Notes: generated from the letters alone by a model not told the origin. A stretch of DNA of 41,906 nucleotides from Gammaproteobacteria bacterium (GCA_024230095.1 JAAERS010000168.1:1-41906), one strand, 5' to 3'. Positions 7,254 through 16,633 are shown, counted from the first letter of the stretch. Translations and numbers: made by a program.

Positions 7254-8879
7254 ATGAATACATTGAATACTTCGGATTGGTGGCAAGGTTGTGTCATTTA
7301 CCAGATCTATCCACGAAGCTACCAGGACACAAATGGTGATGGTATCGGTGACCTTAGGGGGATCACTCAGCGTTTGCCTTATATTCGTGATTTAGGCGTG
7401 GACGCTATCTGGATTTCGCCATTTTTTAAGTCCCCCATGGATGACTTTGGTTATGATGTATCAGATTATTGCGATATTGATCCTATGTTTGGCAATATGG
7501 CCGATTTTGATGCCCTGCTAGCCAAGGCCCACGAGCTGGGTCTTAAGGTAATGATCGATCTGGTTTTGTCACATAGTTCTGAGCAGCATCCATGGTTTGT
7601 TGAAAGCCGTACTAGTCGTGATAACAAAAAGGCCGACTGGTATGTTTGGTCTGATGCGCAGGCTGATGGCACACCTCCCAATAACTGGTTATCGATTTTT
7701 GGCGGCTCTGCCTGGCAGTGGGACGCGCGTCGCGAGCAGTATTACCTGCACAACTTTTTAGCTTCCCAGCCAGATTTGAATTTTCATTGTGATGAAGTGC
7801 AGAATGAGCTGCTGGATGTGACTCGCTATTGGTTACAAAAAGGTGTGGATGGTTTCCGCTTAGATACGATTAATTTTTATGTGCATGATAAACAGTTGCG
7901 GTCAAATCCGCCGCTGTCACCGAAGGAACGTAACAGCTCTATCGCGCCTGCGGTGAATCCTTACAACTATCAAAATCACCTTTATTCTAAAAATCAGCCT
8001 GAAAATATGGACTTTCTGCGACGTTTACGTAGTTTGCTAGACGAGTACGAGGGACGTACTTTACTTGGCGAAATTGGCGATGCTCAATATGGCCTGGAAA
8101 TCTTGGGGCAATATACTTCTGGTAATGAGCGTGCTCATATGTGTTATGCCTTTGAGTTTTTGGAATCGAGACCGATGACGCCAGATTGGGTCCAGCGCAC
8201 CCTTACCCGGTTAGCGGAGGTGGCGGCAGATGGTTGGGCCTGTTGGGCCTTTTCCAACCATGATGTCATGCGTCACAAGACTCGTTGGAATCTTAGTGAT
8301 GCTGGGGCTAAAACCTATGCGGCATTAATGATGTGTTTGCGAGGTTCAGCGTGTATTTATCAGGGTGAAGAACTTGGTTTTGGGGAGGCTGAAGTGACAT
8401 TTGATGCGCTACAAGACCCTTACGGTAAAGAATTTTGGCCCAAGTTTAAAGGTCGTGATGGTTGTCGTACGCCGATGGTTTGGGAGGCAAACCAAGTGCA
8501 AGGTGGTTTTACCAGTGGCAAGCCTTGGTTGCCCATTAGTCGCTCCCATATGGCTCGGGTGCCAGCAATGCAAAAGGGGGTGGTAGGCTCAATGCTCACC
8601 CATTACCAACAAGTGATTGCTATGCGCCATACTTATCAGGCTTTGGCAAAGGGTAGTTTGATAAATATGCAAGCGACCAAACAGGTATTGAGTTTTGAGC
8701 GACAATTGGATGATGAAATTCTTTATTGTTGCTTCAACCTCAGCCCTGAGGTAGCTAGTGTTGCCATGCCAGGTGGTGATTGGCACAGGATTGATGAAAG
8801 ATTACCTGGCTTGGTCGAACCCAGCGAGCAGCTCACACTGGCAGCTTGGCAATATGTGATAGCCGTCAAAAACCTATAG
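7254..8879 (+). CDS. aglA: GH13 alpha-glucosidase (AglA-like)
   Basis: A 541-residue cytoplasmic alpha-glucosidase/oligosaccharide hydrolase that cleaves imported alpha-glucosides (maltose-, sucrose- or trehalose-like; the exact substrate is unknown). GH13 region I is DLVLSHSS (102-109). Region II is GFRLDTINF with nucleophile D204. Region III is LLGEIGD with acid/base E273. Region IV is FSNHDV with the transition-state stabiliser D337. The start WWQGCVIYQIYPRSYQDTNG is the usual one for the family. There is no signal peptide. The gene lies between the permease and ATPase genes, exactly as in the aglEFGAK operon of rhizobia. Confidence 0.92.
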   Translation: MNTLNTSDWWQGCVIYQIYPRSYQDTNGDGIGDLRGITQRLPYIRDLGVDAIWISPFFKSPMDDFGYDVSDYCDIDPMFGNMADFDALLAKAHELGLKVMIDLVLSHSSEQHPWFVESRTSRDNKKADWYVWSDAQADGTPPNNWLSIFGGSAWQWDARREQYYLHNFLASQPDLNFHCDEVQNELLDVTRYWLQKGVDGFRLDTINFYVHDKQLRSNPPLSPKERNSSIAPAVNPYNYQNHLYSKNQPENMDFLRRLRSLLDEYEGRTLLGEIGDAQYGLEILGQYTSGNERAHMCYAFEFLESRPMTPDWVQRTLTRLAEVAADGWACWAFSNHDVMRHKTRWNLSDAGAKTYAALMMCLRGSACIYQGEELGFGEAEVTFDALQDPYGKEFWPKFKGRDGCRTPMVWEANQVQGGFTSGKPWLPISRSHMARVPAMQKGVVGSMLTHYQQVIAMRHTYQALAKGSLINMQATKQVLSFERQLDDEILYCCFNLSPEVASVAMPGGDWHRIDERLPGLVEPSEQLTLAAWQYVIAVKNL

Positions 8880-8914
8880 ATCTAATTAACAAGCGTCTAA
8901 CAAGAGATAACATC

Positions 8915-10003
8915 ATGGCTGATTTGCAACTCAATCAGATAAAAAAGACATACAAGGGCGGGGTAAATGTCCTCAAAGACATTAATTTGGATATCAAACA
9001 GGGTGAATTAATTGTGTTTGTAGGGCCTTCGGGCTGTGGTAAGTCAACATTGCTGCGCATGATCGCTGGGTTGGAGGATATTACCGATGGAGAGTTGTAT
9101 ATTGACGGTCAATTAGTCAATGACATACCCCCGGCGATGCGAGGCATTGCTATGGTATTTCAATCTTATGCGTTGTACCCGCATATGACCGTACGGGATA
9201 ATATGGCTTTTTCTCTAAAAATTGCCAAAAAAACAACTACAGAGATTGAGCAAGCAGTAAAGCAGGCCGCTAAAGCCTTGCAGTTGACGGAGTACCTAGA
9301 TCGTTTGCCAAAGGACTTATCCGGTGGCCAACGACAACGTGTGGCGATTGGCCGGGCTATTGTGCGTGATCCGAAAGTCTTTTTGTTCGATGAACCTTTG
9401 TCTAATCTTGATGCTGCTTTGCGCGTGGCTACACGGATTGAGATTGCCAAGCTCAAAGAAGCCATGCCAGACCGTACTATGATTTATGTTACCCATGATC
9501 AAGTTGAAGCCATGACTTTGGCCGATCGTATAGTCGTTTTAGCGGATAAGAAAGTTGCACAAGTGGGTTCTCCGATGGATCTCTATGAAACACCGGATAA
9601 TGAGTTTGTAGCTCGCTTTATCGGTTCGCCAGCCATGAATCTATTGCCAGGGGTAGTGGTTAAAGTAGGCGCTCAAACAACTATACGGCTAGATTCAGGT
9701 GTATCAGTGGTGTCTGCTATTGCCACCACTGACTCTGATTTGCATAAAAGCATTAATATAGGTATCCGACCGGAAGATTTGACGCCATGTGAGACGGGTG
9801 AGATATATCAAGCGCGAGTAGATTATACTGAAGCACTAGGAGACGTAACCTTATTGTACTTCCATGCAAAATTGGATGCCGAAGGCGTAGTAGCTAAGGT
9901 GCCTGGTATCCACATGCAGTGTCGTGATAAGGTCGTTAAAGTAGCGGCCAGACCAGAAAAGATTCACCTTTTCCACAATGGCCAGAGTATGCGCTCGACG
10001 TAA
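8915..10003 (+). CDS. aglK: Sugar ABC transporter ATP-binding protein (AglK/UgpC/MsmK type)
   Basis: A 362-residue ATPase energising the AglEFG importer. Walker A is GPSGCGKST (37-45), the Q-loop is Q83, the ABC signature is LSGGQ (135-139), Walker B ends in DE (159-160), and the switch histidine is H194. A C-terminal MalK-type regulatory domain (TOBE/OB fold) follows from about residue 235. The ATG at 8915 was chosen because alignment-like homology begins at MADLQLNQIKKTYKGG and ACAAGAG lies upstream; the 23 codons before it overlap the alpha-glucosidase gene. This type of ATPase is often shared by several sugar importers. Confidence 0.92.
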   Translation: MADLQLNQIKKTYKGGVNVLKDINLDIKQGELIVFVGPSGCGKSTLLRMIAGLEDITDGELYIDGQLVNDIPPAMRGIAMVFQSYALYPHMTVRDNMAFSLKIAKKTTTEIEQAVKQAAKALQLTEYLDRLPKDLSGGQRQRVAIGRAIVRDPKVFLFDEPLSNLDAALRVATRIEIAKLKEAMPDRTMIYVTHDQVEAMTLADRIVVLADKKVAQVGSPMDLYETPDNEFVARFIGSPAMNLLPGVVVKVGAQTTIRLDSGVSVVSAIATTDSDLHKSINIGIRPEDLTPCETGEIYQARVDYTEALGDVTLLYFHAKLDAEGVVAKVPGIHMQCRDKVVKVAARPEKIHLFHNGQSMRST

Positions 10004-10044
10004 ATTATTTGTTGCGCAGCATTTGTCATTGGGAATCGATAATA

Positions 10045-10974
10045 ATGATTGTTACATGCGGCGAAGCACTTATTGATATGGTGCCAATAACAGTACCAAA
10101 ACAGGTAGCTGGATTCCAACCTCTGGTAGGCGGTGCACTTTTTAATACCGCTGTGGGCCTTGGGCGTCTCGGAATACCCACCGCGATGGTGGCCGGTATT
10201 TCTAATGACATGTTCGGCGAACAGTTGGTGCAAGCATTGTTGGCCAGTCAAGTATCAACTGAATATTTGGTGCGTTCAAATTTGCCCACAACTTTGGCCT
10301 TCATTAAGCTCACTCATGGGCAGGCTAGTTATACGTTTTATGACGAAAATAGCGCTAGCCGGAGCCTGTTAATCGATGATATCCCTAGGTTGCCAAATTC
10401 GGTGTCCAGCCTCCTCTTTGGTGGTATTAGTCTAATTAGTGAGCCAGCAGCTGAAACATATTGCCAGTTGGCTGAGCATTATAGTCCTACCAAGATTATC
10501 ATGCTGGATCCCAACATTAGGCCGGCATTTATTAACAATGAAAAGGCATACCGGCAACGCTTGCAGCGGCTGCTTGCTGTGGCTGATATAGTTAAGGTGT
10601 CAGATGAAGATTTAGACTGGTTGGTGCCTGGTGGGGCTGATGTGGCAGAAAAAGTGCTGCGTTTGCGTCAGTTGGCTAATGAGCTGCTGATAGTGACTCG
10701 TGGAGCACAGAGTACACTGGCTTTTGGCCGTGGTGGTATGTTGGTTGAAATGGCTGTGCATTCAGTACCCATAGTAGACACAGTAGGGGCGGGCGATACT
10801 TACAATAGTGGCCTCTTGGCTAGTCTCATGTCCCAGGGCTGCTTAAGTAAAACAGGTATGGCTGAGTTGCATATAGCTCAAGTCGAGAGAGCCTTGGTTT
10901 ATGCTGGTAAGGTGGCAGCAGTGACCGTATCCCGAGCGGGTGCTAATCCGCCTTGGGCTGAGGAAATTGCTTAA
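10045..10974 (+). CDS. PfkB-family sugar kinase (fructokinase-like)
   Basis: A 310-residue ribokinase/PfkB-fold kinase. It starts MIVTCGEALIDMVP, has the glycine-rich sugar-binding segment GGALFNTAVGLGRLG, and carries the ATP and catalytic signature DTVGAGDTYNSG with the catalytic Asp in GAGD. It is last in the agl operon, 41 bases after the ATPase gene. Since the alpha-glucosidase could release fructose from sucrose or glucose from other glucosides, a fructokinase role fits, but glucose or another keto-sugar cannot be ruled out. I used the ATG at 10045 because the family start motif begins there. Confidence 0.85.
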   Translation: MIVTCGEALIDMVPITVPKQVAGFQPLVGGALFNTAVGLGRLGIPTAMVAGISNDMFGEQLVQALLASQVSTEYLVRSNLPTTLAFIKLTHGQASYTFYDENSASRSLLIDDIPRLPNSVSSLLFGGISLISEPAAETYCQLAEHYSPTKIIMLDPNIRPAFINNEKAYRQRLQRLLAVADIVKVSDEDLDWLVPGGADVAEKVLRLRQLANELLIVTRGAQSTLAFGRGGMLVEMAVHSVPIVDTVGAGDTYNSGLLASLMSQGCLSKTGMAELHIAQVERALVYAGKVAAVTVSRAGANPPWAEEIA

Positions 10975-11171
10975 CTGTTTGAGCATAGAAGTATAGTATG
11001 CCCGCAACAAGCGCCAATGAGATGTTCATGCTTAGCCACTAAATTATCTAGCTCTTCCCCCCAAAATCATTTGCTGGAAAAATCTGTTATGCCTGACTAT
11101 GCTTGCTTATTGTCGTGATCATTAGCGAGTGTGTACAAATGCAAGAACGTGAAAAGGGGACCTGGAAAAGC

Positions 11172-11732
11172 ATGGCTGAGGCGACCCAGCATGACTTTGA
11201 TATAGTTGGTGAGTGGGAACAAGAGTACAACGCGGGGTTGGTAGATCGCTTATTTGACCAATTGCGTATGCTGGATGAAGTTTGGACACCTTATCCTATT
11301 AATCGGTATCAGCATTCTTTGCAGTCGGCAAGCAGAGCCTATAATGACGGAGCCGATGAAGAGACTGTTGTGGCTGCCTTGTTGCATGACATTGGTGATG
11401 TCATCGCACCCTATAATCATGGTGAGGTTGCTGCCGCCATTTTGAAACCCTATGTATCTGAAAAAACCTATTGGATTGTTAAGCACCATTGCGTGTTTCA
11501 GGGTTATTATTACAATCATTATCTCGGTGGTGATCGTCTGGCGCGGGAAAAATACCAGCACAACCCATATTATGAGGACTGCAAGTATTTCTGCCATAAC
11601 TATGACCAAAATGCCTTTGATGAATCCTACCCAAGTAAATCATTGTCCTTCTTTGAGCCCATGGTTAGGCGTTTGTTTGCTCGTCAGACCGGCCATTTGG
11701 AGCTGAATGAATACCGTCATGATGCAACCTAG
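11172..11732 (+). CDS. HD-domain protein of the PhnZ/TmpB-like oxygenase group
   Basis: A 186-residue HD-superfamily metalloprotein (from the ATG at 11172; ATGs at 11103 and 11139 are alternatives). The presumed di-metal ligands are H48 (YQHSLQSA), H72-D73 (LLHDIGD), H83 (NHGE), H105 or H106 (VKHH), and D145 (NYDQNAFD). The H-SLQ / HD / H / H / D order is that of the small PhnZ-type proteins, some of which are mixed-valent di-iron oxygenases acting on phosphonates. Many relatives are simply annotated as phosphohydrolases. There is no phosphonate gene nearby; the neighbours are a sugar kinase and iorAB. The substrate is unknown, and both hydrolase and oxygenase chemistry remain possible. Confidence 0.75.
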   Translation: MAEATQHDFDIVGEWEQEYNAGLVDRLFDQLRMLDEVWTPYPINRYQHSLQSASRAYNDGADEETVVAALLHDIGDVIAPYNHGEVAAAILKPYVSEKTYWIVKHHCVFQGYYYNHYLGGDRLAREKYQHNPYYEDCKYFCHNYDQNAFDESYPSKSLSFFEPMVRRLFARQTGHLELNEYRHDAT

Positions 11733-11765
11733 ACAATAGCGATACTAAAGTGTAGTCATGAAATC

Positions 11766-11793
11766 TTGACCTGTATCATATTGTGGTTAGATT
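11766..11793 (+). promoter_or_regulatory. Possible promoter for iorAB
   Basis: TTGACC (11766-11771) and TAGATT (11788-11793) are separated by 16 bases, upstream of iorA. The -35 match is good and the -10 is only fair. No regulator site was recognised. Confidence 0.3.
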
Positions 11794-11868
11794 GAGTTTG
11801 GCCGGCCTACAAACCCCGCTATGTTTCACGTACCTTTGTGATTATTACAAATTACATAAGGATGTTTC

Positions 11869-13761
11869 ATGGCAGCGGCACAACAAGCCCAAATTGGCCA
11901 AAAGGTATTGGTTTCAGGCAACGAAGCGATTGCTAGGGCCGTGTGGGAAGCGGGCACCAAGGTAGCAGCGGCTTATCCAGGTACGCCAGCCACCGAAATC
12001 CTTGAATACTTGGGGCTCTATTCTGACATCTACAGCGAGTGGTCGGTAAACGAAAAGGTATCCCTTGAAGTGGCTATCGGTGCCTCTTTAGTTGGATCTC
12101 GAGGTTTCTGCGCTATGAAGCACGTGGGCCTCAATGTGGCCTCCGATGCGCTAATGACACTAACACTCACGGGCGTGCATGGCGGCCTTGTTATCGCCGT
12201 GGCTGACGATGTGGGTTTGTCATCATCACAAAATGAACAGGATTCGCGATTTTGGGGCCGTTTCGCCCATGTGCCCATTTTGGAGCCCGCTGATTCCCAA
12301 GAAGCCTATGATATGACTCGCATGGCTTTCGAACTGTCTGAACAATTCAATACACCAGTTATTGTGCGCCTAACTACCCGTGTGTGCCATGTGAAAACCA
12401 CCATAGCCATTTACGGTGAACGCGAAGCGTTTAGCTTGGGCGGTTTTGCCAAAGATCCAGCCCGTTGGGTAATGGTGCCGACGGTGGCTCGAACCCGTTT
12501 GCCATTTCAGGCAAAGCGCGACTTGAAATTGGCACAGTATAGTGAAACAAACCCTTTAAATTTCAGCCTTTCTGGCGTCGATGAAAGTGTGGCTTTTATT
12601 ACCTCAGGTCCTGCTTTCATGCATGTACAGGAGGCTTTCCCGCAGTCTCCAGTGTTTAAGATTGGTTATAGCTGGCCGATACCGATATCGGCTTTAAAAA
12701 ATTTCGCTAGTCAGTATGAAAAAGTGCTTGTGGTGGAAGAAACTGAAGCGTTGGTTGAGACTGAGTTGAAAGCAGCAGGTGTGGAAAATATTAGTGGTAA
12801 GGATGTGCTTCCTTTGCATGGCGAACTAACCCCAGACGTGATTAAGTATGGGGTTGCCAAACTAATAGGGGCACCAATAACGAGCAACTTAATTCCTGCA
12901 CAACAGGTTTTCCCAAGGCCGCCCACCATGTGTGTGGCATGTCCTCATTTAGGGCCTTATTTTGCCCTAGCTAGTATGCGTAATATCCATATTGCCGGTG
13001 ATATTGGTTGTTATACATTGGGCGCTGGCCAACCATGGAATGCTTTGGATACCTGTATATCTATGGGGGCCTCCATGGGTGTGGCCCTTGGCATGGATAA
13101 AGGACGTGGTCCCGAGGATGAGAACAAAGCCATGGTCGCTGTGATTGGTGATTCCACCTTCTTGCATATGGGCATGCAGGGCCTTTTGAACATCACCTAT
13201 AATCAGGGCAATGTCACTATTTTATTGTTGGATAATCGAGCCGTAGGCATGACAGGGGGGCAAAACAACCCGGGCAATGGTATGAATCTGCAAGGGGAGC
13301 AAACTAATCGTGTAGATTTTGCTAAATTGGTAGAAGCTCTGGGTGTTGCACCTGAGCGCATTCGTAAGGTCAATGCTTATGAATTACCCGTAGTGCTAAA
13401 AACCCTGCGTGAAGAAACCAAGATCAAGCAGCCCTCAGTGGTGATTACCGGCAATCCATGTGTGCTGGTGGATGCCTACCAACCGAAAGGTCCATTATAT
13501 GTTATGGAAAATGACTGCAACGGTTGTGGCAATTGTTTGGACACGGGTTGTCCAGCCATTTCTGTGACCCGCCGCGAAACTGTGGTCAAGCCCAATGGCC
13601 GTGAGAAGAAGTTGGCTTTTGTGACCATTGATACCAGTGTTTGCACTGGTTGCGGTTTATGCACCAAACCGTGTGCCCCTGATTGCATTCAGCCCTTGTC
13701 CTTACGAGGTGATTTGTCTAAAGACGTTAGCACGAGTCCAAGTTTAGGAGATAGCCAATGA
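11869..13761 (+). CDS. iorA: Indolepyruvate:ferredoxin oxidoreductase, alpha subunit
   Basis: A 630-residue thiamine-pyrophosphate enzyme subunit that oxidatively decarboxylates aryl-2-oxo acids (indolepyruvate, phenylpyruvate) to acyl-CoA, passing electrons to ferredoxin. The N-terminal pyrimidine-binding domain contains GNEAIARAVWEAG and AAYPGTPATEI. The central pyrophosphate domain contains GDIGCYTLGAGQPWNALDTC, GDSTFLHMGMQGL and DNRAVGMTGGQNNPG. The C-terminal ferredoxin domain has two cysteine clusters, CNGCGNCLDTGC and CTGCGLCTKPC, for 4Fe-4S centres. AAGGA lies 6 bases before the ATG. It overlaps iorB by 4 bases (ATGA). It probably works in catabolism of aromatic amino acids. Confidence 0.93.
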   Translation: MAAAQQAQIGQKVLVSGNEAIARAVWEAGTKVAAAYPGTPATEILEYLGLYSDIYSEWSVNEKVSLEVAIGASLVGSRGFCAMKHVGLNVASDALMTLTLTGVHGGLVIAVADDVGLSSSQNEQDSRFWGRFAHVPILEPADSQEAYDMTRMAFELSEQFNTPVIVRLTTRVCHVKTTIAIYGEREAFSLGGFAKDPARWVMVPTVARTRLPFQAKRDLKLAQYSETNPLNFSLSGVDESVAFITSGPAFMHVQEAFPQSPVFKIGYSWPIPISALKNFASQYEKVLVVEETEALVETELKAAGVENISGKDVLPLHGELTPDVIKYGVAKLIGAPITSNLIPAQQVFPRPPTMCVACPHLGPYFALASMRNIHIAGDIGCYTLGAGQPWNALDTCISMGASMGVALGMDKGRGPEDENKAMVAVIGDSTFLHMGMQGLLNITYNQGNVTILLLDNRAVGMTGGQNNPGNGMNLQGEQTNRVDFAKLVEALGVAPERIRKVNAYELPVVLKTLREETKIKQPSVVITGNPCVLVDAYQPKGPLYVMENDCNGCGNCLDTGCPAISVTRRETVVKPNGREKKLAFVTIDTSVCTGCGLCTKPCAPDCIQPLSLRGDLSKDVSTSPSLGDSQ

Positions 13762-14369
13762 ATGAAGTAACGAACATCATGGTGGTAGGTATTGGCGGTC
13801 AAGGCGTTATGACTGCCGCAGAAATTTTGGCTGATGCGGCTTTACGACTCGACCATGATGTAAAGAAAACAGAAGTGGCGGGTATGGCACAGCGTGGTGG
13901 GGTGGTGACTTCACAAGTGCGTTTTGGGGCGTGTGTTAAATCACCCGTCATCATAGAAGGTCAAGCGGATGTGCTGTTGAGTTTTGAACAGGCCGAGGCA
14001 CTGCGTTGGCAGCATTGGTTGAAAGCTGATGGCGTATTACTGGTAAATGATAACCAGCTAGCCCCACCGGTGGTGAATTTGGGTTTATTTGACTATCCAG
14101 AAAATGCCCTTGCCGCCTTGCATTCTGGAGGTCGCCCCATGTCGGCATTTAATGCCACAGCGATTGCCTTGGAACTGGGCAATGTAAAATTGGTCAATAC
14201 CGTGATGTTAGGCGCTGTAGCAGAGGCTTTGCCATTTTCTGCTGAGCACTTGTTAGAAGGCATCGTCAGTCGTTTTCGACAGAGTAAACCCCATCTAGTT
14301 GCGCTTAACGAGCGTGCTTTTAATTTAGGCCGCGCGGCGAGCGCTTCACAACTAGCTAGGGTTTCCTAA
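13758..14369 (+). CDS. iorB: Indolepyruvate oxidoreductase, beta subunit
   Basis: A 203-residue gamma-type pyruvate/ketoisovalerate oxidoreductase domain, the partner of IorA. The fold signature VGIGGQGVMTAAEILADAA is at the N-terminus, followed by KKTEVAGMAQRGGVVTSQVRFG, the conserved segment of this subunit. Its start codon lies within the iorA stop (ATGA overlap), so the two subunits are translated in balance. No terminator was recognised downstream. Confidence 0.92.
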   Translation: MNEVTNIMVVGIGGQGVMTAAEILADAALRLDHDVKKTEVAGMAQRGGVVTSQVRFGACVKSPVIIEGQADVLLSFEQAEALRWQHWLKADGVLLVNDNQLAPPVVNLGLFDYPENALAALHSGGRPMSAFNATAIALELGNVKLVNTVMLGAVAEALPFSAEHLLEGIVSRFRQSKPHLVALNERAFNLGRAASASQLARVS

Positions 14370-14522
14370 TTTAAGAAGGGGTGATGGGTTGGCCCAAATA
14401 GGGGCAAGTTGTGTAGGGGAAGTGTTGTTCATGGCAAGCGAAATAGGCGCGCATAGTGCCGTTTCGCATCTACTTTTGTGTTAAGCTAGCGCTCCCTTAG
14501 GCCAAGTCAAATATACACCGCC

Positions 14523-15146
14523 ATGCTTATCAAACTCACTGACTATCAACGTATCTATCACACCATTCAGGCTTTGTTGCTGCAAGACCGTGTGGCCGCG
14601 ACTGATGTCAGTATGCTGTTTAGTGTTTATGCGGCACAAATTCTCAAGCATCACTACGGCTTGCAGGCTCAGCCCGTAGCGGGCGCCATGGCCATCCACC
14701 TTGGCCCTGGCAAAATTTTTAGCTATGGTCAACTCCAAGCAGGACAGCTACAGGCCACTAACGAGCATCAACAATGGTGGGTTGAAGTAGACGGCTGGCT
14801 GATCGATTTCACCGCACCCTTATTACCATTGCTTTATAAACGCACGGGCAATAAGGGCACCCAAGTGCCGTTCAAAATGTTGCAAAAACCTTTAGCTGAC
14901 TGCCTTGAAAACTGGCAGTCATTGCGCCAAGCGGGAGAAATCTGGAAAGCCGAAGACGACGACCTGACGGTTAGTGGTTTACAGCGCCTGGCCAGCAATC
15001 CTGGCCATATTGCTCGTGGCCAAGCCGCGGTAAAATGGTACGTGAAACCACCTAAAACCCAATCCAGTCCCATGACGATTACCTTGTCAAATGGTCAGCG
15101 TGCCACATACTCGTTGGGCTCACAAAGCCTGTCTGGTGCCTGGTAG
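14523..15146 (+). CDS. DUF2026-like protein (transglutaminase/papain-like fold suspected)
   Basis: A 207-residue soluble protein of unknown function. It opens with MLIKLTDYQRIYHTIQALL, then AQPVAGAMAIHLGPG, and carries a WWVEVDGWLIDFTAP segment (around 86-100). From memory, the last resembles the 'HxWVE.DGWLIDF' part of DUF2026 proteins, which looks like the His/Asp half of a cysteine-peptidase-like site. Here the expected His before WVE appears replaced (Gln-Gln-Trp-Trp). The protein's only cysteine lies late, in LADCLENW, not near the N-terminal helix. If the family recollection is right, this copy may be catalytically dead. It is convergent with arfB, with an 18-base gap. Confidence 0.6.
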   Translation: MLIKLTDYQRIYHTIQALLLQDRVAATDVSMLFSVYAAQILKHHYGLQAQPVAGAMAIHLGPGKIFSYGQLQAGQLQATNEHQQWWVEVDGWLIDFTAPLLPLLYKRTGNKGTQVPFKMLQKPLADCLENWQSLRQAGEIWKAEDDDLTVSGLQRLASNPGHIARGQAAVKWYVKPPKTQSSPMTITLSNGQRATYSLGSQSLSGAW

Positions 15147-15164
15147 TAGCTGCTTTCATTAAAC

Positions 15165-15581
15165 CTACATGGTTGGCTTGCCACGCAGCTTTTTGACTTG
15201 TCCTTTTTGTGTTTTGGCATCTACTCGGCGGCGTTTGGAGGCCTTAGTGGGTTTTGTAGCAATGCGTCTTTTGGGTTTTTGGTTGGCTTTTTGAATTAGC
15301 TCTTGCAGTTGTTGCAATGCCGTCTGGCGGTTCATTTCTTGGCTGCGACTGTCCTGACTTTTTATGATAATTTTGCCCGAAGGGCTCAGGCGATGATCGC
15401 GCAATTTGAGCAACCTTTGTTTTAGGTAGTCGGGTAAGGCCTTTGAAGCATGAATGTCAAAAAACAAGTGCACCGCGGTAGAAGTCTTGTTGACATGCTG
15501 CCCCCCCGAGCCTTGGGCACGAATAAACTGCATTTCTATTTCCTGGGCTGGAATAGTAATGCTGGGGCTGATCTCGATCAT
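15165..15581 (-). CDS. arfB: Alternative ribosome-rescue factor ArfB (YaeJ)
   Basis: A 138-residue stop-codon-independent peptidyl-tRNA hydrolase that rescues ribosomes stalled on truncated mRNA. The release-factor GGQ motif sits in FIRAQGSGGQHVNKTSTAVH. The C-terminal tail is strongly basic (KPKRRIATKPTKASKRRR...), as needed to enter the empty mRNA channel. I start it at the ATG at 15581 (MIEISPSITIP), which matches the length and N-terminus of the E. coli protein. The longer frame to 15620 would overlap the upstream gene. The gap to that gene is 14 bases, so they are probably co-transcribed. Confidence 0.93.
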   Translation of the reverse strand: MIEISPSITIPAQEIEMQFIRAQGSGGQHVNKTSTAVHLFFDIHASKALPDYLKQRLLKLRDHRLSPSGKIIIKSQDSRSQEMNRQTALQQLQELIQKANQKPKRRIATKPTKASKRRRVDAKTQKGQVKKLRGKPTM

Positions 15582-15595
15582 CGCGGGTAAATCCC

Positions 15596-16573
15596 TTATT
15601 TGATTAGGTGGCGCTGACAAAAGCGATCACTACTGTGTTCCATAATTACCACCATCAACCACGTCATAACCATGGAGAAGATGAGGCGAAACCAAAGAAT
15701 ACCAGATAGGTGAGCGCCTATGAGCATAATTACTAGCGTATCTTCAATAAGGCTGTGACAAAAGCCTAACAGGGTGATAGCCGCAAAAATATCACGTTTG
15801 CTCACTTTGCCAGATTGAGCTTCTTTGATAAGCAAGCCGCCGCCAAAAGCGAGCCCTAAAGTCAAACCAACAAGGGTTATGGTGGTGGCTTCGCGACCGA
15901 TTCCCATGATTTTCAATAATGGCCTAAGCAAGGTCTGAATTAGTTGTTCAATCCCCACTAGTTTGATGAGCTTTAAGCCAGTTAGCAAAACAATGATAAC
16001 AACTTGTACCGCTAATAAACCTTCCAACTGCCCTAAACACCAGGACCAAAGATTAGTAGGTTGATTGTGTGGTTGCCAATAGATGTTAGCGGGTTCCTGT
16101 AGGTAGTTGCTTGCTGTGTAGCCCGTATGCAATAGCCAAGCCATGAGGTAACCACCGCTTAGGCGCAACACTAGTACACTGCGTAAACGCACACCCGTTC
16201 GCTGGGCGATACGAGCTTCGATAGGTAAACCGTGAGCCATCAGCATCAGCGTACCCAGCACCGTCATTTGGGCGGTCGTATAGTCACCAGGATCAGTGAG
16301 GCTGTATAGCACAAAAAAACCACCATAAATATTGGTGGCAATAGTGGCTGCCCACACCATACCCATGGTCTCGGGTAACCCAATGTTGGCCATAAGAGGA
16401 GCCAGTAGCTTGCCCAATAAGGTGACACCACCGAGCTCCTCCAGTATTTTGACTATTATGATGACAGGCACCATCAGGCGAAACAGGGGTACGGAGACGG
16501 TAATTATTTCCTGCCCTAATTCGCGGCCAAACTGCCGCCAGTAAGCGAAATTCGAAATGGGTGTATTCAGCAT
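15596..16573 (-). CDS. Nucleoside-recognition (Gate) domain membrane protein
   Basis: A 325-residue polytopic inner-membrane protein with two Gate-type repeats. The first is around residues 25-110 (VSVPLFRLMVPVIIIVKILEELGG...). The second is around 205-300 (LLRPLLKIMGIGREATTITLVG...FCHSLIEDTL). These resemble the nucleoside-recognition domains of concentrative nucleoside transporters and SpmA/YjiH-like proteins, but the transport activity of stand-alone members is not established. It lies upstream of arfB on the same strand. The ATG at 16573 is the first in-frame start after the divergent LysE promoter region. Confidence 0.8.
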   Translation of the reverse strand: MLNTPISNFAYWRQFGRELGQEIITVSVPLFRLMVPVIIIVKILEELGGVTLLGKLLAPLMANIGLPETMGMVWAATIATNIYGGFFVLYSLTDPGDYTTAQMTVLGTLMLMAHGLPIEARIAQRTGVRLRSVLVLRLSGGYLMAWLLHTGYTASNYLQEPANIYWQPHNQPTNLWSWCLGQLEGLLAVQVVIIVLLTGLKLIKLVGIEQLIQTLLRPLLKIMGIGREATTITLVGLTLGLAFGGGLLIKEAQSGKVSKRDIFAAITLLGFCHSLIEDTLVIMLIGAHLSGILWFRLIFSMVMTWLMVVIMEHSSDRFCQRHLIK

Positions 16574-16633
16574 TGACTGTGTCTTTAAACTGGCGCACTA
16601 TGCGGGGTCATTAATTAGAGCCGGAATTATGCC

